This document shows positions 6,729 through 15,286 of a stretch of 64,000 bases of DNA, piece after piece; positions within the stretch are counted from its first letter, which is position 1; the number at the start of each line of letters is the position of its first letter. The stretch covers positions 1-64,000 of the forward strand of contig NZ_BCTQ01000030.1 of the NCBI RefSeq assembly GCF_001571365.1, given 5' to 3'. A program made the position numbers and the translations under genes. The notes under the pieces are model-generated. The model worked only from the letters and a program-made list of their open reading frames with translations. It had not been told where the DNA came from and did not search any database. The DNA is from Achromobacter denitrificans NBRC 15125 (lineage in GTDB: Bacteria > Pseudomonadota > Gammaproteobacteria > Burkholderiales > Burkholderiaceae_B).

Positions 6729-9095
6729 ATGAAGCTTCGTGAGCATTGGCTATCCGGCCATGGCCCCATCCAGCACCGTGCCGACACCGTCGCCCGCGTC
6801 GACGCCCTGGTGGCCCGACTGACGGCCAGCGGCCGCATCGCCAGCCCCGACGACGCCTACGCCATGCTGGCCGCGGCCGACCGCCTGGGCTGCGCGGCCA
6901 TGAACGTGGTCGCGCACATGACCTATGCGCGGCGCATCGACCTGGCCGGCCAGCCGCTGGCGGCCGAGGATTTCAAGTCCAATCCCGAAGGCCACACGGG
7001 CGGATCGCTCAACATGGTGCCCGCCTTCGTCGCCTATCTGCTGGCCAATGCGCTGACCGGCCAGACCCGCGGCTGGCTCATGGGCCAGGGCCATTGCGTG
7101 GCCGCCATCGAAGCCGTCAACGCCCTCACCGGCGATGTCTCCGAGGCGCAGCGCGGCCGCTACGACCGCAGCGAAGCCGGGCTGCGGCGCCTCATCACGG
7201 ATTTCTATTCCTACGCCATCGACGCCCGCGGCCTGCCCGCCGTTCCGCTGGGCAGCCACGCCGGCCCCAACACGGCGGGCGCCGTGTCCGAAGGCGGCTA
7301 CCTCGGGTTCGCCGGCCTGCAATACGTGCACATGCCGCTGCCCGGCGAAGGCTTGGTGGCCTTCCTGAGCGACGGCGCCTTCGAAGAGCAGCGCGGGTCC
7401 GACTGGGCCACGCGCTGGTGGCGCGCCGAAGACTGCGGCCAGGCCGTGCCCGTCATGGTCCTGAATGGCCGGCGCATCGAGCAGCGCACGCAGATCGTCC
7501 AGGAAGGCGGCGCGCAGTGGCTGGCCGAAGACCTCCGGCACAACGGCTTCGATCCGCTCATCGTCGACGGCCGCGACCCCTCCGCCATCGCCTGGGCCAT
7601 CATCGCGGCCGAGGAACGGCTGGCCGCCGGCCTGTCCGCGCCGGACTTCCAGTATCCCGCCTCGCTGCCCTATGTGATCGCCGAGACCGAAAAGGGCTAC
7701 GGCTTTCCGGGCGCCGGCACCAACGCCGCGCACAACCTGCCGCTGGGCGGCAATCCTAGCGTCGACCAAGCCGCCCGCGACGCCTTCAACGACAGCGCGC
7801 GCAAGCTCTACGTCCCCGGGCCGGAACTGGACGCCGCCATCGCCCTCCTGGCCAACCACCGCGCCCAGCGGCGTCCGCTCGAAAGCGGGCATGCCATGGC
7901 GCGCCGCCATCCGGACGATCCCGTCCTGCCCGAGCCCGCCTGGGAGGCCACCGGCACCCAGGGCAGCGCCATGGCCGCGCTGGACCGCTGGTTCGTGGAA
8001 CTGGCGCGCGCCAATCCGGCGCTGCGCGTGCGCGTCGGCAACCCGGACGAACTGGCCAGCAACAAAATGGGCGGCGCGCTGGCCCTGCTCAAGCACCGCG
8101 TCAACCGCCCCGAACCCGGCGTGCCGGAAGACCTGCACGGCGCCGTCGTCACCGCGCTGAACGAAGAAGCCGTGGCCGCCGCGGCGCTCGCCAACAAGGC
8201 CGGCCTGAACCTCATCGTCAGCTACGAAGCCTTCGCGGTGAAGATGCTGGGCCTGCTGCGCCAGGAGATCATTTTCGCGCGCCGCCAGAAGGAGCTCGGC
8301 CAGTCGCCGGGCTGGCTGTCGGTGCCGCTGGTGGTCACCTCGCATACCTGGGAGAACGCCAAGAACGAGCAGTCCCACCAGGATCCCACCATCGGCGAAG
8401 CCCTGCTGGGCGAAATGTCCGACACGTCGCGGGTGCTGTTCCCCGTGGACGGAAACAGCGCGGCGGCGGCATTGCGCGCCGTCTATGCGCGCCGCGCCCA
8501 GGTGGCCTGCGTCGTCGTGTCCAAGCGCGACGGCCCGCAGCGTTTCGAGGCGCGGGCCGCTCAGGCGCTGGTCGAACAGGGCGCGGCGCACATCGCGGGC
8601 GATCCGTCGGCCAGCGCGCTGCAATTCGTCGCCATCGGCGCCTACCAGCTGGAAGAAGCCTTGAAGGCCCGCGCCCACCTGGCCCGGCTGGGCCACGAAT
8701 GCTGCGTGTCCGTGGTGCTGGAACCGGGCCGCCTGCGCATCCCGCGCGACGAACTCGAATCCGCGTTCGTCCTGCCCGACGCCGCCTTGCGCGCGCTGTT
8801 CCCGGCCGGCCTGCCCCGCGTCCTGCTGTGCCACACGCGCCCCGAGCCCATGCTGGGCGTCCTGCGCCGCCTGGACGACGGCCCGGCCCGCACACGAGCC
8901 CTGGGCTACATCAGCCGGGGCGGCACCCTGGACGTGCCCGGCATGCTCTTCGCCAACCGCTGCACCTGGGCGCACGCGGTCGATGCCGCCGCCGCCGTGG
9001 CCGGCTGGCGCCGCGAAGACGTGCTGGACGCGCCCCGGCTTCAGGCCATCGACGGCCGGGGCAACCCCGCCGACCTGCTCGACTCCCACTCTTGA
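6729..9095 (+). CDS. Divergent phosphoketolase (thiamine diphosphate enzyme)
   Basis: A 788-residue protein, the normal length for xylulose-5-phosphate/fructose-6-phosphate phosphoketolases. These split a ketose phosphate with phosphate to acetyl phosphate plus an aldose phosphate. It carries E-G-H-T-G-G-S (88-94), M-G-Q-G-H-C (118-123) and E-G-G-Y-L-G-F (188-194). The ThDP motif is altered: S-D-G-A-F-E (214-219) where family members have G-D-G-E-A-E, followed about 30 residues later by the conserved L-N-G (245-247). It is thus a diverged branch, sometimes named xylulose 5-phosphate 3-epimerase in databases (from memory). ATG 6729 follows AAAGGA; the next gene starts 14 bp after the stop. Confidence 0.82.
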   Translation: MKLREHWLSGHGPIQHRADTVARVDALVARLTASGRIASPDDAYAMLAAADRLGCAAMNVVAHMTYARRIDLAGQPLAAEDFKSNPEGHTGGSLNMVPAFVAYLLANALTGQTRGWLMGQGHCVAAIEAVNALTGDVSEAQRGRYDRSEAGLRRLITDFYSYAIDARGLPAVPLGSHAGPNTAGAVSEGGYLGFAGLQYVHMPLPGEGLVAFLSDGAFEEQRGSDWATRWWRAEDCGQAVPVMVLNGRRIEQRTQIVQEGGAQWLAEDLRHNGFDPLIVDGRDPSAIAWAIIAAEERLAAGLSAPDFQYPASLPYVIAETEKGYGFPGAGTNAAHNLPLGGNPSVDQAARDAFNDSARKLYVPGPELDAAIALLANHRAQRRPLESGHAMARRHPDDPVLPEPAWEATGTQGSAMAALDRWFVELARANPALRVRVGNPDELASNKMGGALALLKHRVNRPEPGVPEDLHGAVVTALNEEAVAAAALANKAGLNLIVSYEAFAVKMLGLLRQEIIFARRQKELGQSPGWLSVPLVVTSHTWENAKNEQSHQDPTIGEALLGEMSDTSRVLFPVDGNSAAAALRAVYARRAQVACVVVSKRDGPQRFEARAAQALVEQGAAHIAGDPSASALQFVAIGAYQLEEALKARAHLARLGHECCVSVVLEPGRLRIPRDELESAFVLPDAALRALFPAGLPRVLLCHTRPEPMLGVLRRLDDGPARTRALGYISRGGTLDVPGMLFANRCTWAHAVDAAAAVAGWRREDVLDAPRLQAIDGRGNPADLLDSHS

Positions 9096-9109
9096 CGCAC
9101 AAGGACATC

Positions 9110-10468
9110 ATGCTCTCACTGACCTGCCTAGGCGGCGCCGGCACCGTCACCGGATCCAAGCACCTCCTGAGCCATGGAGACACCCGGCTGCTGATCGACT
9201 GCGGCCTGTTCCAGGGCCTGAAGAACCTGCGCGAACTGAACTGGCAGAGCCTGCCCGTCGCGCCGGCCGACATCGACGCGGTGGTGCTGACCCACGCCCA
9301 CCTCGATCACTGCGGCTACCTGCCGCGCCTGGTGGTCGAGGGCTTCAAGGGCAAGATCCACGCCACGGCCGCCACCCGCGACGTGGCCAGGCTCATCCTG
9401 CTCGACAGCGCCACCCTGCAGGAGAAGGACGCCGACTTCGCCAACCGCAAGGGCTACTCCCGGCACGCGCCGGCGCTGCCGCTCTACCGCGTCGTCGACG
9501 CCGAACGCGCGCTGGCGCGCTTTTCCGACGTCGCGCTGCATCAGCCCGCGGCCCTGCCGGGCGGCGCCACGCTGACGCTGCGCCGCGCCGGGCACATCCT
9601 GGGCGCGGCGACCGCGCAGATCGACATCGGCGGCATGCGGGTGGTCTTCTCCGGCGACCTCGGCCGCTACGGCGATCCCGTGATGCACGACCCCGAGCCC
9701 GTGCGCGAGGCCGATTACATCGTCATCGAATCCACCTACGGCAACCGGCGCCACGACACCGCGGACCCCATCGAAGCCCTGGGCGCCATCATCGAGCGCA
9801 CCGTGCAGCGCGGCGGCACCGTCGTGATCCCGGCGTTTGCCGTGGGTCGCGCGCAGACCCTCATCCACGCGCTGTGGAAGCTGCGCCAGGCCGGCCGACT
9901 GCGCAACGTGCCCGTCTACCTCGACAGCCCGATGGCAACCAGCGCCACCGAACTGCTGGAGCGGCACGCCAGCGATCACAAGCTGTCGTCGAGCGAATGC
10001 GAAGCCGCCTGCTCGGCCGTGACCTACGTGCGCGACGTGGAGGAATCCAAGGCCCTGTCGGCCAACCGCTACCCCAAGGTCATCATCTCGGCCAGCGGCA
10101 TGGCGACCGGCGGCCGCGTGCTGCACCATATCGCGGCCTTCGGCACCGACCATCGCAACACCCTGCTCTTCTCGGGCTTCCAGGCGGCCGGCACGCGCGG
10201 ACGCAAGCTGCTCAACGGCGCCACCGAAACCAAGATCTACGGCCAGTGGACGCCGATCAACGCGGAAGTCAACGAACTGCCCATGCTGTCGGCGCACGCC
10301 GACAGCGACGAACTCATGCGCTGGCTCTCGGGTTTCCAGGAAGCGCCGCGGCGCGTTTTCATCGTCCACGGCGAACCCGAAGCGTCCGAGGCGCTGCGCG
10401 AGCGCATCCAGCGCGAGCTCAACTGGCATGCCACCGTGCCGCTGCAGGACCAGAGGTACGAACTTTGA
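9110..10468 (+). CDS. Beta-CASP metallo-beta-lactamase-fold hydrolase with RNA-specificity domain
   Basis: A 452-residue protein of the CPSF-73/RNase-like branch of the metallo-beta-lactamase fold. The zinc motif H-A-H-L-D-H is at residues 62-67, A-G-H-I-L-G near 161, S-G-D-L-G at 181-185 and E-S-T-Y-G-N-R at 207-213. Near the end are the beta-CASP and RNA-metabolising motifs: F-S-G-F-Q-A-x-G-T-x-G, S-A-H-A-D and V-H-G-E-P. It is expected to be a cytoplasmic zinc-dependent ribonuclease; this is family knowledge. The following gene's TTG start overlaps its stop (TTGA), so the two are translationally coupled. Confidence 0.9.
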   Translation: MLSLTCLGGAGTVTGSKHLLSHGDTRLLIDCGLFQGLKNLRELNWQSLPVAPADIDAVVLTHAHLDHCGYLPRLVVEGFKGKIHATAATRDVARLILLDSATLQEKDADFANRKGYSRHAPALPLYRVVDAERALARFSDVALHQPAALPGGATLTLRRAGHILGAATAQIDIGGMRVVFSGDLGRYGDPVMHDPEPVREADYIVIESTYGNRRHDTADPIEALGAIIERTVQRGGTVVIPAFAVGRAQTLIHALWKLRQAGRLRNVPVYLDSPMATSATELLERHASDHKLSSSECEAACSAVTYVRDVEESKALSANRYPKVIISASGMATGGRVLHHIAAFGTDHRNTLLFSGFQAAGTRGRKLLNGATETKIYGQWTPINAEVNELPMLSAHADSDELMRWLSGFQEAPRRVFIVHGEPEASEALRERIQRELNWHATVPLQDQRYEL

Positions 10469-11982
10469 GCAGCATCCCCGAGCTGAAGCCGCCCGCCCTG
10501 CGCGCCACCCGCATGCGGCTGCATGCGCAGCACCAGCCCATCGCGCTGATGCGCGCCGACTGCCACGTCTGCCGTTCCGAAGGCCTGTCTTCCCGTTCGC
10601 AAGTGCTGATCACCTCGAACGGCCACGACGTCCAGGCCCAGCTCTACCAGATCGACAGCGACCTGCTCGCGCTCGACGAAGTCGCGCTGTCGGAAGACGC
10701 CTGGGACGCGCTCGGCATACGCGACGGCGACCACGTGCGGGTCAGGCACCCGCCGGTGCTCGAATCGCTGGCCGGCGTGCGCCAGCGCATCTACGGCCGC
10801 CGCCTGGGCGAGGAGGAATTCGCGGCCATCGTGCGCGACGTGGTCCGCGGCCGCTACACCGACGTGCATCTTTCCGCCTTCCTCACCGCCACGGCCACGC
10901 TGCCGCTGAGCCTGGACGAAACCATCTACCTGACGCGGGCCATGGTCGACGTCGGCGACCGCCTGCGCTGGAACGCTCCCATCGTGGTGGACAAACACTG
11001 CGTCGGCGGCCTGCCCGGCAACCGCACCACGCCGCTGGTGGTGGCCATCGCCGCGGCCAACGGCCTGGTCATGCCCAAGACGTCATCGCGCGCGATCACC
11101 TCGCCGGCCGGCACCGCCGACACCATGGAGATGCTGGCGCCGGTGAACCTCGGCATCGACAAGCTGCGCGAAGTCGTGGAGGCCGAAGGCGGCTGCGTCG
11201 CCTGGGGCGGCTCCATGCACCTGAGCCCGGCCGACGACGTCTTCGTGCGCGTGGAGCGCGAGCTCGACATCGATACCGAAGGCCAGTTGATCGCCTCGGT
11301 GCTCTCCAAGAAAATCGCCGCCGGCGCCACGCACGTGGTGATCGACATTCCGGTCGGCCCCACCGCGAAGATCCGCAGCCGCGAAGCCGCCGAGCGCCTG
11401 GCCGGCCATCTCGTCGAGACCGCCTCCCGCTTCGGCCTGACCCTGCGCTGCCTGTACACCGACGGCAGCCAGCCGGTGGGCCGGGGCATCGGCCCGGCGC
11501 TGGAAGCCCGCGACGTGCTGGCCGTCCTGCGCAACGAGGCCGACCAGCCGCAGGACCTGCGCGACCGCGCCGCGCTGGTCGCCGGCGCCGTGCTGGAAGT
11601 GGGCGGCGTGGCGCTGCCGGGGCAAGGCATCGACCTCGCCTTGAAGACCCTGGACAGCGGGCAGGCCTGGGAAAAATTCGCGCGCATCTGCGCGGCCCAG
11701 GGCGGCCTGCGCGAGCCCCCGCGGGCCGCGCACGTCGAGCCGCTCGTCGCGTTGCAGGCGGGCCGCGTGACGCACATCGACAACCGCAAGCTGTCGCGGC
11801 TGGCCAAGCTGGCCGGCGCGCCGGAACGGCCCGCCGCCGGCGTGTCGCTGCATGCCCGCCTCGGCGACGAGGTGGCGCGCGGACAACCCTGGGTCTTCCT
11901 GCACGCGCAGACGCGCAGCGAAATGGCCTATGCCCTGGAGTATGCGCGCCATGCCGGCGACATCCTGACCATCGAAGCCTGA
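10465..11982 (+). CDS. AMP-phosphorylase-like member of the thymidine phosphorylase family
   Basis: A 505-residue protein if translation starts at TTG 10465, which has AGAGG seven bases upstream and overlaps the previous stop; an ATG at 10513 would remove 16 residues. An N-terminal domain of about 85-95 residues precedes the pyrimidine nucleoside phosphorylase fold. Its phosphate/nucleotide motif K-H-C-V-G-G-L-P-G-N-R-T-T (177-189) and S-R-A-I-T-S-P-A-G-T-A-D-T-M resemble archaeal AMP phosphorylase; thymidine phosphorylases have K-H-S-T-G-G-V-G-D. It is therefore likely to release the base from nucleoside monophosphates as ribose 1,5-bisphosphate. The substrate is inferred from motif and length. 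Confidence 0.85.
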   Translation: MSSIPELKPPALRATRMRLHAQHQPIALMRADCHVCRSEGLSSRSQVLITSNGHDVQAQLYQIDSDLLALDEVALSEDAWDALGIRDGDHVRVRHPPVLESLAGVRQRIYGRRLGEEEFAAIVRDVVRGRYTDVHLSAFLTATATLPLSLDETIYLTRAMVDVGDRLRWNAPIVVDKHCVGGLPGNRTTPLVVAIAAANGLVMPKTSSRAITSPAGTADTMEMLAPVNLGIDKLREVVEAEGGCVAWGGSMHLSPADDVFVRVERELDIDTEGQLIASVLSKKIAAGATHVVIDIPVGPTAKIRSREAAERLAGHLVETASRFGLTLRCLYTDGSQPVGRGIGPALEARDVLAVLRNEADQPQDLRDRAALVAGAVLEVGGVALPGQGIDLALKTLDSGQAWEKFARICAAQGGLREPPRAAHVEPLVALQAGRVTHIDNRKLSRLAKLAGAPERPAAGVSLHARLGDEVARGQPWVFLHAQTRSEMAYALEYARHAGDILTIEA

Positions 11983-12002
11983 GGCCGCTCGCCGGCGAGG
12001 GA

Positions 12003-12036
12003 CTGTCATTGCCGCGTCACTGGCGCGGAATATAAA
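12003..12036 (+). promoter_or_regulatory. Pho-box-like repeat with -10 element
   Basis: CTGTCAT (12003-12009), four bases, then GCGTCAC (12014-12020) form the 7-4-7 direct-repeat layout of a PhoB box; the first half is perfect and the second matches five of seven. A TATAAA hexamer at 12031-12036 lies 10 bp downstream, the normal distance for a PhoB-dependent promoter. The gene downstream encodes a metallophosphoesterase, which makes phosphate-starvation control plausible. TTGCCG (12009-12014) could alternatively serve as a plain -35. Confidence 0.5.
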
Positions 12037-12060
12037 GCAGGCCCCTCTTGTCCACTCAGG

Positions 12061-14202
12061 ATGTTTTCCGTGATGTCGAAGTTCGATGATGAAAAGGGCT
12101 TGCCGGCCGCCGTTTCCCCCAGCGCTCCCACGCGCCGCAGTTTCTTGCGCGGCGGCCTGGCCGTCGCCCTGATTCCCGGCGCCGGCCTGCTGACCGCATG
12201 CGGCGGCGGAGACGACGACGATGACACCGGCCACCCCGTCGAAGGCGAAACGCCGCAGCCCGCTCCCGGCCCCGGCGCCGATACGACCAAGGGCTCGCGC
12301 TTCGCCCTGGCCGTGCTGCCCGACACCCAGTTTTACGCCCGCTACGCCACGCAGGCCGAGAACAGCCAGTACAGCCGCAAGTTCGGCAGCGAGCCTTTCA
12401 TGGCCCAGACGTTCTGGGTCGCCGCCAACGCCGCCGCGCTGAACATCCCGTTCGTCGCGCACCTGGGCGACGTGGTGGACCAGGTCGGCAAGCCCGACCA
12501 GTGGAAGGTGGCCGACCAGGCCATGCGGGTGCTGGAAACGGCCAAAGTGCCGTACTCGGTGCTGGCCGGCAACCACGACGTGCTCCAATCGCTGGAATAC
12601 GTGGACCCCTCCAGCCAGGCCAGCGGCACCGATGCCCAGCGCACCCTGGCCAACGAACCCTATCTGCAGTGGTTCGGCGCCTCGCGCGCCAAGCGCATGA
12701 CGACCTTCGGCGGCCGCGATCCCAGCGGCTTCCATGAGTACCATGTCTTCGAAGCCGAAGGGCAGAAATTCATGGTCCTGTCGCTCTCGTGGCGCATCTC
12801 GGACGACGGAATCGCCTGGGCGCGCCGCGTCATCGGCGAGCATCCCACCCTGCCCGTCGTCCTGGTCAACCACCAGCTCCTGAACATCGGCCGCGATGGC
12901 GTCAGCCCGCTGGAGACCGCCTACGGCAACATGCTGTGGGAACGTCTGATCCGCGACAACGACCAGATCTTCATGACGCTCAACGGCCATCACCACGGCG
13001 CCGCGCGCCAGACGCGCGTCAACGACTTCGGCAACAAGGTCGAGCTCATGGTGGTCGATTACCAGATGGCCTACCAGGGCGGCAACGGCCTGATGCGCCT
13101 CTACGAATTCGACCTGACCCACAACAAGATCCATGTCCTGTCCTTCTCGCCCTGGGTGGTGCAGAAGCCGCGCGACACGCTCACGCAGTTCGACCAGGCC
13201 GTGCTGAAAACGGAGAACGAGCAGTTCACCATCGACATGGACTTCGCCGCCCGCTTCTCGGGATTCAACAAGCAGTTCAAGCCGGGCGAGAACCTGCGCG
13301 CCTCGCTGGTCGATGCCGCCAGCGCGATGATCCTCGCCGGCTACACGGAACCCGAAGTGGCGACGTCCCGCGCCCCCGCGGACGCGGAAGACTATCCCAA
13401 GGTCGCCAGCACCGTGGCGCACTGGCGCTTCATCGGCGGCGCGGCCGGACAGCCGGTGGCCGCCGGCCACGTCATTGAAGACCGCGCCGGCCTGAACCCG
13501 CTGCATCGCGCCGCCCTGAACTCCGAGACCGGCGTGCTGACCGCGCAGCTGGGCGACCTGCAATGGAGCACCGACAAGCACTACCTGTCGGCCGCCGCCG
13601 GCTCGGTGCGCTTCGCCAATACCGACAAGAACGCCAAGCGCCTGAGCTACTTCCTGACCGACGCCGCGGCGCCGCTGAACGCGATGGACTTCGCGGGCAC
13701 CGGCTACACCGTGGAAGCCTTCGTCAAGATCGACCGGGACTGGGCCTCCAACCTGCATGCCTGGATGAACATCATGACCCGCGACGGCCGGCGCGACACC
13801 ATCCCGGGCTACTCGGGCGGGGACGGCGAATCGCCTCCGCTGCTGTTCGCGGTCTCCAGCCTGCGGGAGATCCAGTGGGAAGTGGTCACGCCCCAGGCGG
13901 GCACCCGTTCGCCCCAGGCCAGCTGGTCCGGCGAAATCATGGCCGACAGCTGGGTGCACATCGCCGTGGTGGCCGACCCGGCGGCGCAGGAGAGCATCAT
14001 GTACATCGAGGGCGCGCCCGTGCTGCGCAATTCCGGCAACGCGACCGGCCTGGCGCCGGTGTCGGCGGCCATGCCCTGGGTGGTGGGCGCCGGCTCCTGG
14101 GACGGCGAACGCACCGATGGCTTCTTCGGCAACATCGGTGAAATCCGCATCGCCGCCGAGCCCCTGCAGCCCGGCCAGTGGCTGTCGGCGCGCCGCGGCT
14201 AA
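12061..14202 (+). CDS. Tat-exported metallophosphoesterase lipoprotein with C-terminal LamG-like domain
   Basis: A 713-residue protein. The N terminus has a twin-arginine motif T-R-R-S-F-L-R (24-30), a hydrophobic core and a lipobox L-L-T-A-C with Cys47, followed by a Gly/Asp linker. It should therefore be exported folded and lipid-anchored. The calcineurin-like phosphoesterase core shows P-D-T-Q, L-G-D-V-V-D, G-N-H-D, a V-N-H-Q segment and N-G-H-H-H-G. After about residue 450 comes a beta-rich region resembling a concanavalin/LamG fold. ATG 12061 or ATG 12073 could start it. It stands alone, with a Pho-box-like promoter in front and a strong terminator behind. The substrate is unknown. Confidence 0.85.
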   Translation: MFSVMSKFDDEKGLPAAVSPSAPTRRSFLRGGLAVALIPGAGLLTACGGGDDDDDTGHPVEGETPQPAPGPGADTTKGSRFALAVLPDTQFYARYATQAENSQYSRKFGSEPFMAQTFWVAANAAALNIPFVAHLGDVVDQVGKPDQWKVADQAMRVLETAKVPYSVLAGNHDVLQSLEYVDPSSQASGTDAQRTLANEPYLQWFGASRAKRMTTFGGRDPSGFHEYHVFEAEGQKFMVLSLSWRISDDGIAWARRVIGEHPTLPVVLVNHQLLNIGRDGVSPLETAYGNMLWERLIRDNDQIFMTLNGHHHGAARQTRVNDFGNKVELMVVDYQMAYQGGNGLMRLYEFDLTHNKIHVLSFSPWVVQKPRDTLTQFDQAVLKTENEQFTIDMDFAARFSGFNKQFKPGENLRASLVDAASAMILAGYTEPEVATSRAPADAEDYPKVASTVAHWRFIGGAAGQPVAAGHVIEDRAGLNPLHRAALNSETGVLTAQLGDLQWSTDKHYLSAAAGSVRFANTDKNAKRLSYFLTDAAAPLNAMDFAGTGYTVEAFVKIDRDWASNLHAWMNIMTRDGRRDTIPGYSGGDGESPPLLFAVSSLREIQWEVVTPQAGTRSPQASWSGEIMADSWVHIAVVADPAAQESIMYIEGAPVLRNSGNATGLAPVSAAMPWVVGAGSWDGERTDGFFGNIGEIRIAAEPLQPGQWLSARRG

Positions 14203-14213
14203 GCCGCCAAGAA

Positions 14214-14262
14214 CAAACCGGCGGCTCCGCGCTCCGGGCGTCGGAGCCCTCCCGGTTTTTCG
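14214..14262 (+). terminator. Rho-independent terminator after the metallophosphoesterase gene
   Basis: AAACCGG with inner GGCTCCG pairs to CGGAGCC and CCGGTTT around a loop of about 12 bases. The stem ends in a run of five T (14256-14260). It lies 12 bp past the stop of the phosphoesterase gene and before the separate promoter region of the small gene at 14311. Confidence 0.8.
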
Positions 14263-14310
14263 GGGCCGCATCGGGCGCGGTAGGATGGATCAGACCCGAC
14301 AGGAGGCATC

Positions 14311-14577
14311 ATGGAAAAGGCTAAATGGGATTTCCAGATCGAGCATCCGATCCACGACAACGACGCCTGGCGCATTGGGTACACGCTCATTTCCCCGATC
14401 GAAGGCGCGCCAGAAGAGCGGATCGCCATCGATGAGCGCTTTCCTTCCGCGCAGGACGCGATCGACGAAGCGACCCGCCTCGCGCAGATCCACGTCGCGG
14501 ACCTGAACGGCGACACCGCCACCTTCGAACCGCCGACCGAGGACGAAGTCCCGTTCGGCAAGAATCCGCGCTTCTAG
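14311..14577 (+). CDS. Small acidic protein of unknown function
   Basis: An 88-residue protein starting at ATG 14311 directly after an ideal AGGAGG. It is acidic (many Asp/Glu, theoretical charge clearly negative), lacks cysteine, signal peptide and membrane segments, and ends in a Pro/Glu/Asp-rich tail (P-P-T-E-D-E). I do not recognise a family. The strong ribosome site, ordinary codon use and flanking terminators support a real monocistronic gene. Confidence 0.7.
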   Translation: MEKAKWDFQIEHPIHDNDAWRIGYTLISPIEGAPEERIAIDERFPSAQDAIDEATRLAQIHVADLNGDTATFEPPTEDEVPFGKNPRF

Positions 14578-14587
14578 CGCGGCGCGC

Positions 14588-14618
14588 GGCCCCGGCTGCC
14601 CGGCTGCTATCCGGGGCC
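14588..14618. terminator. GC hairpin between convergent genes
   Basis: GGCCCCGG (14588-14595) pairs perfectly with CCGGGGCC (14611-14618) around a 15-base loop. It lies between the stop of the small acidic protein and the stop of the CoA-transferase beta gene. There is no T-run on either side, so it may work as a weak bidirectional terminator or a transcript-end protector. Confidence 0.45.
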
Positions 14619-14635
14619 GGAGTCGGCCAGGGCCG

Positions 14636-15274
14636 TCACGCGGCGGCAAAAGCGAGCGGCGCCGCCGTCTTCTCCCGCAACGCTTCCCGCGAGACGCCGG
14701 GCGCCAACTCCTGCACGACCAGGCCTTCGCCCGTGACGTCCATTACCGCGAGGTCGGAGATGATCCGGTGCACCACGCCCCTGCCGGTCAGCGGCAGCGA
14801 GCACTGTTCCATGATCTTCATGCCGCCATCGCGCGTGCTGTGCTCCATAAGCACGATCACCCGGCGAGCGCCCCCGACCAGATCCATGGCGCCTCCCATG
14901 CCCTTGACCATCTTCCCCGGAATCATCCAGTTCGCCAGATCGCCCTGCGCGCTGACCTGCATCGCTCCCAGGATGGTGAGATCCATGTGCCCGCCCCGGA
15001 TCATGGCGAACGACATGGACGAGGAACAGATCGATGCGCCGGGCGCCATCGTCACCGTCTGCTTGGCGGCGTCGATAAGATCGGGGTCGATTTCATCCTC
15101 GTACGGAGGCGGTCCGATGCCGATCAGCCCGTTCTCCGATTGAAGCCAGACCTGCATATCGGCGGGCACATACTGCACCACTTTGGTGGGCAGCCCTATG
15201 CCCAGGTTCACGTAGTCGCCGTCGCGCAGTTCCCGCGCCGCGCGCGCCGCCATCTGTTCATGTGTCCAAGCCAT
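14636..15274 (-). CDS. 3-oxoacid CoA-transferase, subunit B
   Basis: A 212-residue beta subunit of a type I CoA-transferase. It moves CoA from succinyl-CoA (or a similar donor) to a 3-oxoacid such as acetoacetate or 3-oxoadipate. The catalytic glutamate sits in S-E-N-G-L-I-G (about residue 47), preceded by N-L-G-I-G-L-P. Further conserved parts are G-G-H-M-D-L-T-I-L-G and I-P-G-K-M-V-K-G-M-G-G-A-M-D-L. It lies 12 bp after the subunit A gene and forms a two-gene operon with it. Which 3-oxoacid is used cannot be told from the sequence. Confidence 0.9.
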   Translation of the reverse strand: MAWTHEQMAARAARELRDGDYVNLGIGLPTKVVQYVPADMQVWLQSENGLIGIGPPPYEDEIDPDLIDAAKQTVTMAPGASICSSSMSFAMIRGGHMDLTILGAMQVSAQGDLANWMIPGKMVKGMGGAMDLVGGARRVIVLMEHSTRDGGMKIMEQCSLPLTGRGVVHRIISDLAVMDVTGEGLVVQELAPGVSREALREKTAAPLAFAAA

Positions 15275-15286
15275 CGCGCATTCTCC

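Noticed and set aside
6750..9089. A 779-codon minus-strand open frame opposite the phosphoketolase gene
   Set aside because: Antisense shadow: repetitive Gly/Val/His/Arg composition and no start context.
11083..14271. A 1062-codon open frame on the minus strand opposite the phosphorylase and phosphoesterase genes
   Set aside because: The plus strand carries clear family motifs and proper ribosome sites. The minus frame is low-complexity (His/Val/Gly/Arg rich), a common artefact in GC-rich DNA.
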